Positions 9,048 through 20,684 of a stretch of DNA of 33,829 nucleotides are shown here, in pieces. A model generated the notes under the pieces. That model was not told the origin of the DNA. It was given only the letters and a program-made list of their open reading frames with translations, and made no database searches. Made by a program: the position numbers and the translations under genes. Within the stretch, counting starts at the first letter, position 1, and every line of letters starts with the position of its first letter. This stretch comes from an uncultured Acidobacteriota bacterium (lineage in GTDB: Bacteria > Acidobacteriota > Vicinamibacteria > Vicinamibacterales > UBA2999), in contig CADEFD010000021.1 in assembly GCA_902826515.1 (NCBI GenBank), positions 1 to 33,829 of the forward strand. Direction: 5' to 3'.

Positions 9048-9944
9048 GTGACCTTTCAGGACCTCATCCTCAAGCTCTCGACCTTCTGGGCCTCCCGCGG
9101 CTGCCTGCTGCAGCAGCCCCTCGATCTCGAGGTCGGGGCCGGCACGTCGCACCCCGAAACCCTGTTCCGCGTGCTCGGCCCCGAACACTGGCAGGTGGCC
9201 TACGTACAGCCGTCGCGGCGGCCCGATGACGGCCGCTTCGGCCAGAACCCGAACCGGCTGTTCAAGCACCACCAGTTCCAGGTGATCCTCAAGCCGTCGC
9301 CCGACGAGATCCAGCAGATCTACCTCGACAGCCTCGAAGCCGTGGGCATCAATCCGCGGCAGCACGACGTGCGCTTCGAGGAAGACAACTGGGAGTCGCC
9401 GGCGCTCGGCGCCTGGGGCATCGGCTGGCAGGTGATGCTCGACGGGCTCGAGATCACGCAGTTCACCTACTTCCAGCAGGTGGGCGGCGTGAACCTCGCG
9501 CCGGTGTCGGTCGAGATCACCTACGGTCTCGAACGGATCGCGATGTTCCTGCAGAAGGTCGACAACGTGTTCGACCTCGAGTGGGCGCCCGGCGTGAAAT
9601 ACGGCGAGGTCAGACTGCGCGAGGAAATCGAGCAGTCGAAGTACGCCTTCAACCAGGACACCGGCATCTCGGCGGAAGACTTCGCCGCCTTCCACCGGTC
9701 GCAGTTCGACGCCAACTACGCGTTTGCCGGGCGGCTCGCCGACGCGAAGCTGCTGCTGCCGGCGCTCGAATATGCGCTCAAGTGTTCGCACCTCTTCAAC
9801 CTGCTCGACTCGAGTGGCAGCATCGGCGTCACCGAGCGCACCGCATACATCCTGCGCGTGCGGCAACTGGCCGTGCGCCTGTGCCGCGAGTACGCGGCCG
9901 AGGCCGAGGCCGTCGCCGCCGCAAAGGCCGAGGTCGCCGGTTAG
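9048..9944 (+). CDS. glyQ: Glycyl-tRNA synthetase alpha subunit
   Basis: Catalytic subunit of the alpha2beta2 form of glycyl-tRNA synthetase. The opening [18 protein letters not shown] and the [20 protein letters not shown] segment are diagnostic, as are [26 protein letters not shown] and [13 protein letters not shown]. The 298 residues match the family. The start is GTG at 9048; no good ribosome binding site is evident. The beta subunit follows after 6 bases, the standard arrangement. Confidence 0.97.
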   Translation: MTFQDLILKLSTFWASRGCLLQQPLDLEVGAGTSHPETLFRVLGPEHWQVAYVQPSRRPDDGRFGQNPNRLFKHHQFQVILKPSPDEIQQIYLDSLEAVGINPRQHDVRFEEDNWESPALGAWGIGWQVMLDGLEITQFTYFQQVGGVNLAPVSVEITYGLERIAMFLQKVDNVFDLEWAPGVKYGEVRLREEIEQSKYAFNQDTGISAEDFAAFHRSQFDANYAFAGRLADAKLLLPALEYALKCSHLFNLLDSSGSIGVTERTAYILRVRQLAVRLCREYAAEAEAVAAAKAEVAG

Positions 9945-9950
9945 GCGCGC

Positions 9951-12188
9951 GTGACTGCCATGGACAGAGAACTGCTCATCGAAATCGGCACCGAGGAACT
10001 CCCGGCCCGCTGGCTGCCGGGCCTCACCGCGCAATTCGGCGCGCGCCTCGAGGCGCGCCTCAGCGAATGGCGCATGCCCTCGGCCGAACCCATCGAGACC
10101 TTCAGCACGCCGCGCCGGCTGGTCGCCCGCGCCGTCAAGATTCCGGAACGCCAGGCGGACTTCGAGGAGCTGGTCATGGGGCCGCCGGTGTCGGCGGCGT
10201 TCCAGGCCGACGGCCAGCTGACCGGCGCTGGTCTGGGCTTCGCGAAGAAGCAGGGCGTGGAACCCGCGGCACTCGAACGCGTCGAGACGCCGAAGGGGGT
10301 CTACCTCGCGTATCGCCGGCACCTGCGCGGCAAGGCCACGGTGGACGTGCTGCCCGACGTGCTGGCCGCCGCCCTGCGCGACCTGCAGTATCCGAAGCAG
10401 CTGCGGTGGGATGCGCAGATCGACGACGGGAAGGGCGAGCTGCTGAGCGGCCGGCCGATCCGCTGGGTGCTGTTCCTCTACGGCGGCCGCGTCGTGCCCT
10501 TCGACATCATCCGCACGGCCTCGGCCTCGAGTTCGCTCGTGCAGGACATCCGCTCCGGCGCCGTGACCTTCGGGCACCGCTTCCTCACGACGAGCGGCCG
10601 CGCCGGGCGCGCCATCAAAGTGAAGGGGTTCGACGACTACCGCCGGCGCCTGGCCGAAAACTTCGTCATCGTCGAACGCGGCGAACGCCACGACCGGATC
10701 GCGCGTGAGCTCGACGCCGAAGCCCGACGCCGAGGCGGCCGCGTCGAGGTGTCGCCGGCCGGGCAGGACGCCCTCGCCGAGGTGCCCGACCTGGTTGAAT
10801 ATCCCACCGTCGTCTCCGGCACGTTCCCCGAAGAGTTCCTGCAGCTTCCGGCGGAAGTGCTGACGACCACGATGATCCACCACCAGCACTTCTTCCCGCT
10901 GGTCACGAGCCACGGCGGCCTGATGCCGGCCTTCCTCGCCGTGCTCAACATGGAGCCGGAGAAGCCGGAAACCATCGCCCGCAACCTCGAGCGCGTGCTC
11001 ACCGCCCGCCTGCGCGACGCGCGATTCTTCTGGGACGCGGATCGGCAGCAGACGCTGGAGCAGCACCGCGCGCGCCTGGCCACCGTGGCGTTCCATACCG
11101 GCCTCGGCAGCTTCCGCGACAAGGCGGATCGGCTGGAGCCGCTGGCCCGCTGGATCGCCGCCGACGTCTTCGGCCATCCCGAGGCGGCGGATCACGCCGC
11201 CGCGGCGGCGCGGCTCTGCAAAGCCGATCTCGCGTCGAACATGGTGCGCGAGCTCACCGAACTACAGGGCGCGATGGGCGGTATCTACGCGCGCCACGAA
11301 GGGCAGCCAGAGGCGGTGTGGAAGGCGATCTACCACCACTACCTGCCGACGGCCGTCGAGCCCACAGGCGCGCCGAGCCGCGCCGATCTGGGCGAGGCGG
11401 CCATCACCTGGGCGGCCGTGGCCCTGGCCGACAAGGTCGATACGCTCACCGGCATGTTCGTGGCGGGGGAGCGGCCCACCGGCTCGCGCGATCCGTTCGG
11501 CATCCGCCGCGCCGCACAGGGCCTCGTGCGGATCCTCGCGGACCTGCCGGAGCTCACCGGCGTCAGCGCGGCCATTCCGATCGATCGGCTCACGGCAAGG
11601 GCGTTCGAGGCGTTCGCCGGCCATGCGGGCCTGGCCGACGCCGTGCCGGCGCTGGCGGTGTTCCTCGGCGAGCGCGTGGCGAGTGTGTTCGAGCAGCGGG
11701 GCGCCGACGTGCGGAATGTGCGCGCGGTGATGGCGGGGCAGCCCTCGCTCGTGTCGCTCACGATCCGCCGCCGCCTCGACGTGTTGCCCGAGTTCACCGA
11801 CACGCCCGAGTTCAAGCAGCTCGCCGTGCTCTTCAAGCGTGTGCGCAACATCGCCAGGCAGTTGCCGGAAGAACGCTTCCGCGCGATCGAGGCCGGCGGC
11901 GGTGCGCTCACGGCGCTCACGGACGCGGCCGAACTGGCGCTGCGCGATGAGATCGCGCGTCGCGCCCCGGCCATCCAGCACGCGGTGGACGCCGGCGACG
12001 GCTACCGCAAGGCGTTTGGTGAAGCCGCGGCGTTCGGGCCGGCCGTGGCGAAGTTCTTCGACGACGTGATGGTGATGGCCGACGACCCGGCGGTGCGCGA
12101 GGCGCGTCTCACGCTGCTGCGCCGCCTCGAGGCCCTCATCCTGCAGCTCGCGGACGTCTCCGAAATGGTTCCGCAATCCGACTCGTAA
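9951..12188 (+). CDS. glyS: Glycyl-tRNA synthetase beta subunit
   Basis: The tRNA-recognising beta subunit that partners GlyQ. The N-terminus LLIEIGTEELPARWL is diagnostic. The middle carries TMIHHQHFFPL, then an HD-like helical region (RLCKADLASNMVRELTELQG). RDPFGIRRAAQGLVRIL and a C-terminal DALR-type anticodon-binding region ending in ADDPAVREARLTLLRRLE follow. At 745 residues it is somewhat longer than many homologues of about 690. Either GTG 9951 or ATG 9960 could start it; neither has a clear ribosome binding site. Its TAA stop is part of the ppdK ribosome binding site. Confidence 0.96.
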   Translation: MTAMDRELLIEIGTEELPARWLPGLTAQFGARLEARLSEWRMPSAEPIETFSTPRRLVARAVKIPERQADFEELVMGPPVSAAFQADGQLTGAGLGFAKKQGVEPAALERVETPKGVYLAYRRHLRGKATVDVLPDVLAAALRDLQYPKQLRWDAQIDDGKGELLSGRPIRWVLFLYGGRVVPFDIIRTASASSSLVQDIRSGAVTFGHRFLTTSGRAGRAIKVKGFDDYRRRLAENFVIVERGERHDRIARELDAEARRRGGRVEVSPAGQDALAEVPDLVEYPTVVSGTFPEEFLQLPAEVLTTTMIHHQHFFPLVTSHGGLMPAFLAVLNMEPEKPETIARNLERVLTARLRDARFFWDADRQQTLEQHRARLATVAFHTGLGSFRDKADRLEPLARWIAADVFGHPEAADHAAAAARLCKADLASNMVRELTELQGAMGGIYARHEGQPEAVWKAIYHHYLPTAVEPTGAPSRADLGEAAITWAAVALADKVDTLTGMFVAGERPTGSRDPFGIRRAAQGLVRILADLPELTGVSAAIPIDRLTARAFEAFAGHAGLADAVPALAVFLGERVASVFEQRGADVRNVRAVMAGQPSLVSLTIRRRLDVLPEFTDTPEFKQLAVLFKRVRNIARQLPEERFRAIEAGGGALTALTDAAELALRDEIARRAPAIQHAVDAGDGYRKAFGEAAAFGPAVAKFFDDVMVMADDPAVREARLTLLRRLEALILQLADVSEMVPQSDS

Positions 12189-12192
12189 GGAG
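12186..12192 (+). promoter_or_regulatory. Ribosome binding site fixing the ppdK start
   Basis: TAAGGAG includes the glyS stop codon (TAA) and sits 10 bases before the ATG at 12203. It supports that ATG as the genuine start, so the unusual basic N-terminal tail of PPDK is likely to be translated. Confidence 0.7.
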
Positions 12193-12202
12193 TTACCCCG
12201 AC

Positions 12203-15145
<2,943 letters not shown>

Positions 15146-15147
15146 AA

Positions 15148-15178
15148 CGGGGCCCGGGCCTCGGGGCCCGGGGCTCGG
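15148..15178. repeat. GC palindromic element between ppdK and corA
   Basis: The 40-base gap holds CGGGGCCCGGGCC followed by TCGGGGCCCGGGGCTCGG. It can fold into an 8-bp stem (15153-15160 with 15165-15172) closed by a TCGG loop, without a T-run. A related sequence lies at 17977-18005 in the opposite orientation (shared CGGGGCCCGGG and CTCGGGGCCC), so this may be a dispersed intergenic repeat as well as a terminator-like hairpin. Confidence 0.45.
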
Positions 15179-15185
15179 ACAGCCC

Positions 15186-16151
15186 ATGATTCGCTACTTC
15201 GTGCATCGCGAAGGCCGGACGAGCGCCGTGGAGGCGCTCGACCCGGCCTGGCTCCTGCCCGCGAGCGGCGCCTACGTCTGGGCCGATCTGGCGGAGCCGA
15301 CCGAAGCGGATGGGCAGGTGCTGCGCGAGGTCTTCGGCATTCACGACCTGGCGGTCGAGGATGCCCTCGGCGAGACACACCATCCGAAGGTCGAGACCTA
15401 CGACGGCCTGCTCTACGTGGTGCTGCACGGCATCAATTTCCACGCCAGCGAACACGCGTTCGACACCCACGACACCGACTTCTTCGTCTCGGCCCGGTTC
15501 CTCGTGACCGTGCACGACGGCAGGCGGCGCAGCATCGCGCACGTCGCCGACCTCTGCGGCAAGAGCGGCCACATCCTGGCCGAAGGGCCGATGGCGCTCA
15601 TGCACCGCATCATGGACACGATGGTCGGGCACTACCATCCCGAGGTGGACGAGCTCGAAGAATGGCTCGACGATCTCGAACGCCAGGTGCTCGAGAGTCC
15701 GAGGCAGAGCCTCACGAGCGAGATCCTCGCCGTGAAGCGCGACATCACCGGCCTGCGGCGCATCGTCATCCCGCAGCGCGACGTGCTCGGCCGGCTCTCG
15801 CGCCGCGAGTTCGATCTCATCGAGCAGGAAGTCGCGTACCGGTTTCGCGACGTCTACGATCAGCTGGTGCGGCTGTCGGACGACGCCATCATCTTCCAGG
15901 ATCGCGTGACCGGCATCCTCGACGCCCACCTGGCGAGCGTCTCGATTCAACTGGCGCAGACCTCCAAGCTCATCGCCGTGGTGGCGACGCTGTTCGGACC
16001 GCTGACCGTGCTGACGGGCCTGTATGGCATGAACGTGCCGCTGCCGCACCTGCCGGGCGGGGAAGGCGCGCAGTTCTGGTGGATCGTCGGCTTGATGGGG
16101 ACGGCATCGGTGGCGATGTTCGCCGGGTTCCGCCGCTCGGGCTGGTGGTGA
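15186..16151 (+). CDS. corA: CorA-family Mg2+/divalent cation transporter
   Basis: Pentameric inner-membrane cation channel. The long cytoplasmic N-terminal part (about residues 1-255) includes FGIHDLAVEDAL and PKVETYDGLLYVVLHG, typical of CorA. The helical stalk contains DELEEWLDDLERQ and LVRLSDDAIIFQDRVTGIL. Two C-terminal transmembrane helices follow, with the signature YGMN (GMN at 281-283) between them and a basic end after the second helix (RRSGWW). The 321 residues are typical. ATG at 15186; mutL begins 4 bases after the stop. Confidence 0.94.
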   Translation: MIRYFVHREGRTSAVEALDPAWLLPASGAYVWADLAEPTEADGQVLREVFGIHDLAVEDALGETHHPKVETYDGLLYVVLHGINFHASEHAFDTHDTDFFVSARFLVTVHDGRRRSIAHVADLCGKSGHILAEGPMALMHRIMDTMVGHYHPEVDELEEWLDDLERQVLESPRQSLTSEILAVKRDITGLRRIVIPQRDVLGRLSRREFDLIEQEVAYRFRDVYDQLVRLSDDAIIFQDRVTGILDAHLASVSIQLAQTSKLIAVVATLFGPLTVLTGLYGMNVPLPHLPGGEGAQFWWIVGLMGTASVAMFAGFRRSGWW

Positions 16152-16155
16152 CGCA

Positions 16156-17970
16156 ATGAGCCGCATCGTCAAGCTGCCCGACGACCTCGCCAACCAGATC
16201 GCCGCCGGCGAGGTGGTGGAACGCCCCGCCTCGGTCGTCAAGGAACTGGTCGAGAACGCCCTCGACGCCGACGCGCGGCGCATCACCGTCACCATCGAAT
16301 ACGGCGGCAAGCGCCTGCTGCGCGTGGAAGACGACGGCATCGGCATGTCGCCCGACGACGCCCGCATGTGCCTCGAGCGCCATGCCACGAGCAAGATCCG
16401 TTCGGCCGACGATCTTGGCGCCATCAGCACGCTGGGCTTCCGGGGCGAGGCGCTGCCGAGCATTGCCTCGGTGTCGCGCTTCACGCTGCGCACTCGTGAA
16501 CGCGGCGCCGACGGCGGCACCGAGATCCGCGTCGTGGCGGGGCAGATCGAGCGCAACATCGCGGTGGGCGGGCCCGAAGGCACGAGCATCACGGTCGAGG
16601 ACCTCTTCTTCAACCTGCCGGCCCGCCGGAAGTTCCTGAAATCGGACGGGGCGGAGACCGCGCACGTCTCGAAGCTCATGACACAGCTCGCGCTGTGCCA
16701 CCCGCGCGTGGGCTTCACGCTCGTGAACGGCGGCAAGCGGGTGCTCGAGTGCCCGCCCGCGGCGACCCTGGCTGACCGGATGTACCAGATCTACGGCGAG
16801 CGTCCGGATCTGGTGCCGGTCGAGCGGACGATGCACGGCGTGCACCTCACCGGCATGGTGGCGGCGCTCGCCGAGACGGGGCCGACGCGCGGACCACAGC
16901 ACGTGTTCGTGAACGCCCGCATCGTCAAGGACAAGACGATCGCGCACGCCGTCATCGACGCCTACCAGTCGGCGTCGATCAAGGAGCGGAGCCCCGAGAT
17001 CCATCTCTTCCTCGACGTGCCGCTCGACCGCATCGACGTGAACGTGCACCCGACCAAGGCCGAGGTGCGGTTCGCCGATCAGTCGCTCGTGCACGAGATC
17101 GTGCGGCGCGGCGTGGCCGATGCGCTCGGCATGGCGCGGATGCCGGCCCTGCCGGGCGATCCGGCCGGCGCGCAGCCGTCTGGCGAATTCCGCCCGGGCA
17201 GCGGGCTGCCGCCCTGGGCGGCGACCGCCGCCCCCGCGGGCTGGCCCGAGGCGTCCGACGCCGGCGGAGGGGCCGTGCGCGACTGGACGGCCGTCTGGCC
17301 CACGTCGGGGCCCTCGGGCGCGTCATCGGGCGCCGGCACGGCGTATGTGCCGGCCTCGGCCGGGCTCGGCACCTGGTCGCCGGTGAGTGGCGAACGCGTG
17401 ATGCAGCCGCTCGGCCAGTTCCGCAACACCTACATCATCGCGGTAGACGACGAGGGCATCGTCATCATCGACCAGCACGTGGCCCACGAGCGGGTGCTGT
17501 TCGAACGCATCCTCGAGCGGCTCACCGCGGCGCCACTCGAATCGCAGGGCCTGCTCGTCCCGATGATCGTGGACCTGCCCGGCGCCGGCCACACCACGCT
17601 GCTGGCGCGGGCCGCGGATCTCACCCGGTTCGGCTTCGAGATCGAGGACTTCGGCGGAACGAGCGTGCGGGTGTCGGCGGTGCCGGCGATCCTGCGCCCC
17701 GACGACATCGACCGCACGCTCCGGGCGCTCGCCGACGACCTCGAACACATCGATCGCGGCCTCGTGGCCGAACAGGCGCTCAAGCAGATCGCCGCGACCA
17801 TGGCCTGCCATACCGCCGTCCGCGCCCACGACCCGCTCACGCCCGAGAAGATGCGCCACATCCTCGAGGAACTGCGCGCCACCGCCTACTCGACCGTGTG
17901 CCCGCACGGCCGGCCGGTGATGTTCCGCCTCTCGCGCCGGGACCTGGAACGGCGGTTCGAACGGATCTAG
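16156..17970 (+). CDS. mutL: DNA mismatch repair protein MutL with endonuclease site
   Basis: Mismatch-repair ATPase that links MutS to downstream processing. The GHKL ATPase motifs are intact: catalytic Glu33 in ENALDADA, DDGIGM, RHATSKI and TLGFRGEALPSIASV, followed by the DNA-binding transducer domain ending near residue 325. A Pro/Gly/Ala-rich linker spans roughly 330-410. The C-terminal domain carries the metal-binding endonuclease motif as DQHVAHERVLFE (residues 439-450), with Val in place of the usual Ala at the fourth position. ACHTAVRAHD and CPHGRP (Cys582) are also present. These mark a nicking MutL, as in bacteria without MutH-type methyl-directed repair. The 604 residues are normal. 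Its TAG overlaps the rarA stop on the other strand (CTAG, 17967-17970). Confidence 0.96.
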   Translation: MSRIVKLPDDLANQIAAGEVVERPASVVKELVENALDADARRITVTIEYGGKRLLRVEDDGIGMSPDDARMCLERHATSKIRSADDLGAISTLGFRGEALPSIASVSRFTLRTRERGADGGTEIRVVAGQIERNIAVGGPEGTSITVEDLFFNLPARRKFLKSDGAETAHVSKLMTQLALCHPRVGFTLVNGGKRVLECPPAATLADRMYQIYGERPDLVPVERTMHGVHLTGMVAALAETGPTRGPQHVFVNARIVKDKTIAHAVIDAYQSASIKERSPEIHLFLDVPLDRIDVNVHPTKAEVRFADQSLVHEIVRRGVADALGMARMPALPGDPAGAQPSGEFRPGSGLPPWAATAAPAGWPEASDAGGGAVRDWTAVWPTSGPSGASSGAGTAYVPASAGLGTWSPVSGERVMQPLGQFRNTYIIAVDDEGIVIIDQHVAHERVLFERILERLTAAPLESQGLLVPMIVDLPGAGHTTLLARAADLTRFGFEIEDFGGTSVRVSAVPAILRPDDIDRTLRALADDLEHIDRGLVAEQALKQIAATMACHTAVRAHDPLTPEKMRHILEELRATAYSTVCPHGRPVMFRLSRRDLERRFERI

Positions 17971-19331
17971 GCGGCAGGGCCCCGAGACCCGGGACCCGGG
18001 CCCCGCCGCTGGCTCTTGATGTCCTTCCAGCCATCGAGCCGCCGCTTGATCTCCTTCTCGAAGCCGCGTTCGGTGGGCTGGTAGAACTGGCGGCCCTGGA
18101 GCCGCTCGGGCAGGCAGTCCATCGCGGCGACGGCGTCGGGCTGGTCGTGCGCGTACTGATAGCCGCGGCCGTAGTCGAGCGACTTCATGAGGGAAGAGGG
18201 CGCGTTGCGCAGGTGCAGCGGCACCGGTTCGGCCACGTCCTGCATGGCGGATTCGGCGGCGGCGTTGTAGGCGGCGTAGACGGCGTTGCTCTTCGGCGCC
18301 GTCGCGAGATACACGCACGACTGGGCGAGCGCGGTATTGGCTTCGGGCATGCCGATGAAGTGCAGCGCGTCGCGGGCGGCCATGGCGATGACCAGGGCCT
18401 GCGGGTCGGCGATGCCCACGTCTTCCGACGCGAAGCGCACGAGCCGACGGGCGATGTACATCGGCTCCTCGCCGGCCTCGAGCATGCGCGCCAGCCAGTA
18501 GACGGCGGCGTCCGGATCGGAGTTGCGCATCGACTTGTGCAGCGCCGACATGAGGTTGAAGTGTTCCTCGCCGTTCTTGTCGTAGCGCAGCGTCTTCTTC
18601 TGCAGCGTGTCCTGCACGAGCGCGAGATCGACCTTCGGGCGGCCCACCGGCTGCGGCGCGGCGGCGACGACGAGCTGCAGCAGGTTCAGCGCCTTGCGGC
18701 CATCGCCGTCGGCCACCCGGGCGATCGCCCCCAGGGCCTCGTCGGTCACCTCGGGCTCCATCGCGCCGAGGCCACGCTCCCGGTCCGTGAGCGCGCGCCG
18801 CAGGATGCGGGTGACCGCGGCTTCGTCGAGCGGCTGCAGGACGAACACCTTCGACCGCGACAGCAGCGCCGCGTTCACCTCGAAGGACGGGTTCTCGGTC
18901 GTGGCGCCGATGAGCACGATGTCGCCGGCTTCCACACGCGGCAGGAAGGCGTCCTGCTGGGCCTTGTTGAAGCGGTGGATCTCGTCCACGAAGACGATCG
19001 TGCGGCGGCCGGCGCGGCGCCGCTGTTCGGCCGACGCCATGACCTCCTTGATTTCCTTGATGCCGGCGAGCACGGCGCTGAAGGCCACGTAGTCGGCGGC
19101 GGTGGCGTCGGCGATGAGGCGGGCGAGTGTCGTCTTGCCGGTGCCCGGAGGGCCCCACAGGATGACCGACTGCAGGGCGTCGCGGACGATCGCCTCGCGC
19201 ATCGGCCGCCCAGGCGCGAGCAGCGCCGCCTGACCTTCGATCTCGTCGAGCGTGCGCGGCCGCATGCGCTCGGCGAGCGGCGCGGGCGGCGGGGGCGTGG
19301 CGGACTCGTCGTCGTCGAAGAGACCGCTCAC
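17967..19331 (-). CDS. rarA: Replication-associated recombination protein A (AAA+ ATPase)
   Basis: RarA/MgsA/WRNIP1-family ATPase acting at stalled replication forks. Walker A is GPPGTGKTT (residues 60-68) and Walker B FVDEIHRF (Asp116-Glu117). GATTENPSFEVNAALLSRS (sensor 1 region) and ARRLVRFASEDVG follow. The C-terminal family end is PTERGFEKEIKRRLDGWKDI. The last dozen residues (RRGPGPGSRGPAA) are encoded by the GC repeat at 17977-18005 and are probably not conserved. The ATG at 19331 overlaps the end of the upstream methyltransferase gene (19328). Convergent with mutL; the two stops share CTAG. Confidence 0.94.
   Translation of the reverse strand: MSGLFDDDESATPPPPAPLAERMRPRTLDEIEGQAALLAPGRPMREAIVRDALQSVILWGPPGTGKTTLARLIADATAADYVAFSAVLAGIKEIKEVMASAEQRRRAGRRTIVFVDEIHRFNKAQQDAFLPRVEAGDIVLIGATTENPSFEVNAALLSRSKVFVLQPLDEAAVTRILRRALTDRERGLGAMEPEVTDEALGAIARVADGDGRKALNLLQLVVAAAPQPVGRPKVDLALVQDTLQKKTLRYDKNGEEHFNLMSALHKSMRNSDPDAAVYWLARMLEAGEEPMYIARRLVRFASEDVGIADPQALVIAMAARDALHFIGMPEANTALAQSCVYLATAPKSNAVYAAYNAAAESAMQDVAEPVPLHLRNAPSSLMKSLDYGRGYQYAHDQPDAVAAMDCLPERLQGRQFYQPTERGFEKEIKRRLDGWKDIKSQRRGPGPGSRGPAA
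17977..18005. repeat. GC palindromic element inside the rarA 3' end
   Basis: GGGCCCCGAG, then two copies of ACCCGGG (17987-18000), then CCCCG. GGGCCC at 17977-17982 can pair with GGGCCC at 17998-18003. Read on the minus strand it resembles the element at 15148-15178. It lies where mutL and rarA converge, a natural place for a bidirectional terminator, but it is translated as the last residues of RarA. Confidence 0.45.
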
Positions 19332-20134
19332 GCGCGAGCCCTCCGCTGCGCCGCCGCCGCGTAGACCACGAGAGCGCCCGCCACGGCGACGTTGAGCGAT
19401 TCGACCGGCGCCGCCATCGGCAGCGTGAGCACCTGGTCGGCGGCCGCGACGAGCGCCGGCGCGAGGCCGGGCCCTTCACCGCCCACGAGCAGGCAGGTGG
19501 CCGCGCGCAGGTCGACGTCCTCCGGCAGCCGGCCGCCGCGCGGCGCCATCGCCACGATCTGGTGGCCGCGGGCGCGGGCATCGGCGATGAACGCCGCGGT
19601 GTCGGCGGTGCGGCCCATCGCCAGACGGAACGCGCTGCCCATCGAGGCGCGCAGCGCCTTCCAGCCCAGCGGATCGGCCGACACGCCGGCGGCGACGAAC
19701 CCGGTGGCGCCGGCCGCCTCGGCCGTGCGCACGAGCGCGCCGACGTTGCCCGGGTCCTGCACGTCCACGGCCACGACGACCAGTGCCGGCGCCGGCGCGA
19801 AGACCGCGTCGAGCGCGAGCACGGGCCGGCGGGCCAGCGCGACCACACCCGAGGACGTGCGCACGGGGCTGATGGCCTGCAGGATGTCGTCGGTCACGTG
19901 CACCACGTGCGCGCCGCCGTCGATGAGGCCGTCGAGCGCCCGCGCTTCCGCGTCGCCAGGCGGATCCATGTTCACCGCCACCGCGTCGACGGCCAGCCCG
20001 GCGGCCACGGCGTCCACGAGCAGATGCCAGCCGTCGAGGAGCAGGGGCTCGTCGGGACCGCCGCCGCGCGCATCGCGGCAGGCCTGGACGAGCGGATGAC
20101 GACGGCTGGTGATCGACGGCAGGGCAAGGGTCAC
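19328..20134 (-). CDS. SpoU/TrmH-family RNA 2'-O-ribose methyltransferase
   Basis: SAM-dependent RNA methyltransferase of the knotted SPOUT class, similar in layout to RlmB/TrmH. The N-terminal substrate-binding part (about residues 1-100) contains EPLLLDGWHLLVDAV. Motif 1 is DVQDPGNVGALVRTAEAAG, motif 2 LLVGGEGPGLAP, and motif 3 LPMAAPVESLNVAVAGALV, all intact. The exact target (rRNA or tRNA site) cannot be read from the sequence. I prefer the GTG at 20134 (268 residues, TLALPSITSRRHPLV next) over the ATG at 20176 (282 residues), because that ATG lies inside a probable -10 box. Overlaps rarA by 4 bases, so the two are likely one transcript. Confidence 0.88.
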   Translation of the reverse strand: MTLALPSITSRRHPLVQACRDARGGGPDEPLLLDGWHLLVDAVAAGLAVDAVAVNMDPPGDAEARALDGLIDGGAHVVHVTDDILQAISPVRTSSGVVALARRPVLALDAVFAPAPALVVVAVDVQDPGNVGALVRTAEAAGATGFVAAGVSADPLGWKALRASMGSAFRLAMGRTADTAAFIADARARGHQIVAMAPRGGRLPEDVDLRAATCLLVGGEGPGLAPALVAAADQVLTLPMAAPVESLNVAVAGALVVYAAAAQRRARA

Positions 20135-20171
20135 AGTGGTGGGGCCGCGCGGGGCGCGGTGCTCACGACGG

Positions 20172-20180
20172 AGCATAGCA
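20172..20180 (-). promoter_or_regulatory. Possible extended -10 promoter for the spoU-rarA pair
   Basis: On the minus strand TGCTATGCT reads as an extended -10 (TGnTATGCT, four of six core bases). Transcription would start near 20165, between this box and the GTG start at 20134. No good -35 is seen. The short space to greA (start 20211) suggests closely packed divergent promoters. Confidence 0.3.
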
Positions 20181-20210
20181 CCCCGTGTGCTACAGTTACC
20201 GGCTGAACCA

Positions 20211-20675
20211 ATGAAAGAACGAATTCTGAAGCGGTTTGACGACGAAATTGCCGTGCTCGAGCGCGAGCTCTACTCGGAGCTCCCGAAGGAGATCCAGCGC
20301 GCCCGCGAGTTCGGCGACCTGCGCGAGAACGCCGAGTACTCGGCCGCCAAGGAACGCCAGAGCTTCGTGCAGGCCCGGATCGCGATGCTGCAGCGCCGGC
20401 GCAACGAAGTGGCGCTGATGAACCTCGATCGCGTGCCGCACGGCAAGACCGGCTTCGGCTCCACCGTCACGCTGCGCGAACAGGGCGGCGGCGAGATCAT
20501 CTATCAGCTCGTGATGCCCGAAGACGCCGACGCCGAAAAGGGCCTCATCTCGACGGCCTCGCCGATCGGCCGGGCGCTGCTCAACAAGGCAGAAGGTGAC
20601 GAAGTCACCGTCACGACACCGGCCGGCACGCGCGAGTTCGACGTCGTCAAGGTCGTCACGATCCACGACGAGTAG
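20211..20675 (+). CDS. greA: Transcription elongation factor GreA
   Basis: Binds the RNA polymerase secondary channel and stimulates cleavage of backtracked transcripts. The N-terminal coiled coil (about residues 1-75) carries the conserved tip GDLRENAEYSAAKERQ with its acidic pair, then RIAMLQRR. The C-terminal FKBP-like domain contains FGSTVTLRE and ends with ISTASPIGRALLNKAEGDEV. The 154 residues are the usual length. ATG at 20211 is chosen because it gives the canonical length; an in-frame extension upstream runs into the divergent gene's promoter. No ribosome binding site is evident, so the mRNA may have a very short leader. Confidence 0.93.
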   Translation: MKERILKRFDDEIAVLERELYSELPKEIQRAREFGDLRENAEYSAAKERQSFVQARIAMLQRRRNEVALMNLDRVPHGKTGFGSTVTLREQGGGEIIYQLVMPEDADAEKGLISTASPIGRALLNKAEGDEVTVTTPAGTREFDVVKVVTIHDE

Positions 20676-20684
20676 GATCGACTG

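Noticed and set aside
8868..11195. A 775-codon open frame on the minus strand opposite glyQ and glyS
   Set aside because: It is antisense to two certain genes. Its residue make-up (Arg, Ala, Gly, Val, His rich, no motif) is what GC-biased third positions produce in a mirror frame.
20174..20211. Longer SpoU methyltransferase starting at ATG 20176
   Set aside because: That ATG lies inside a probable extended -10 box, and the added residues are non-conserved; GTG 20134 gives the family-like start.
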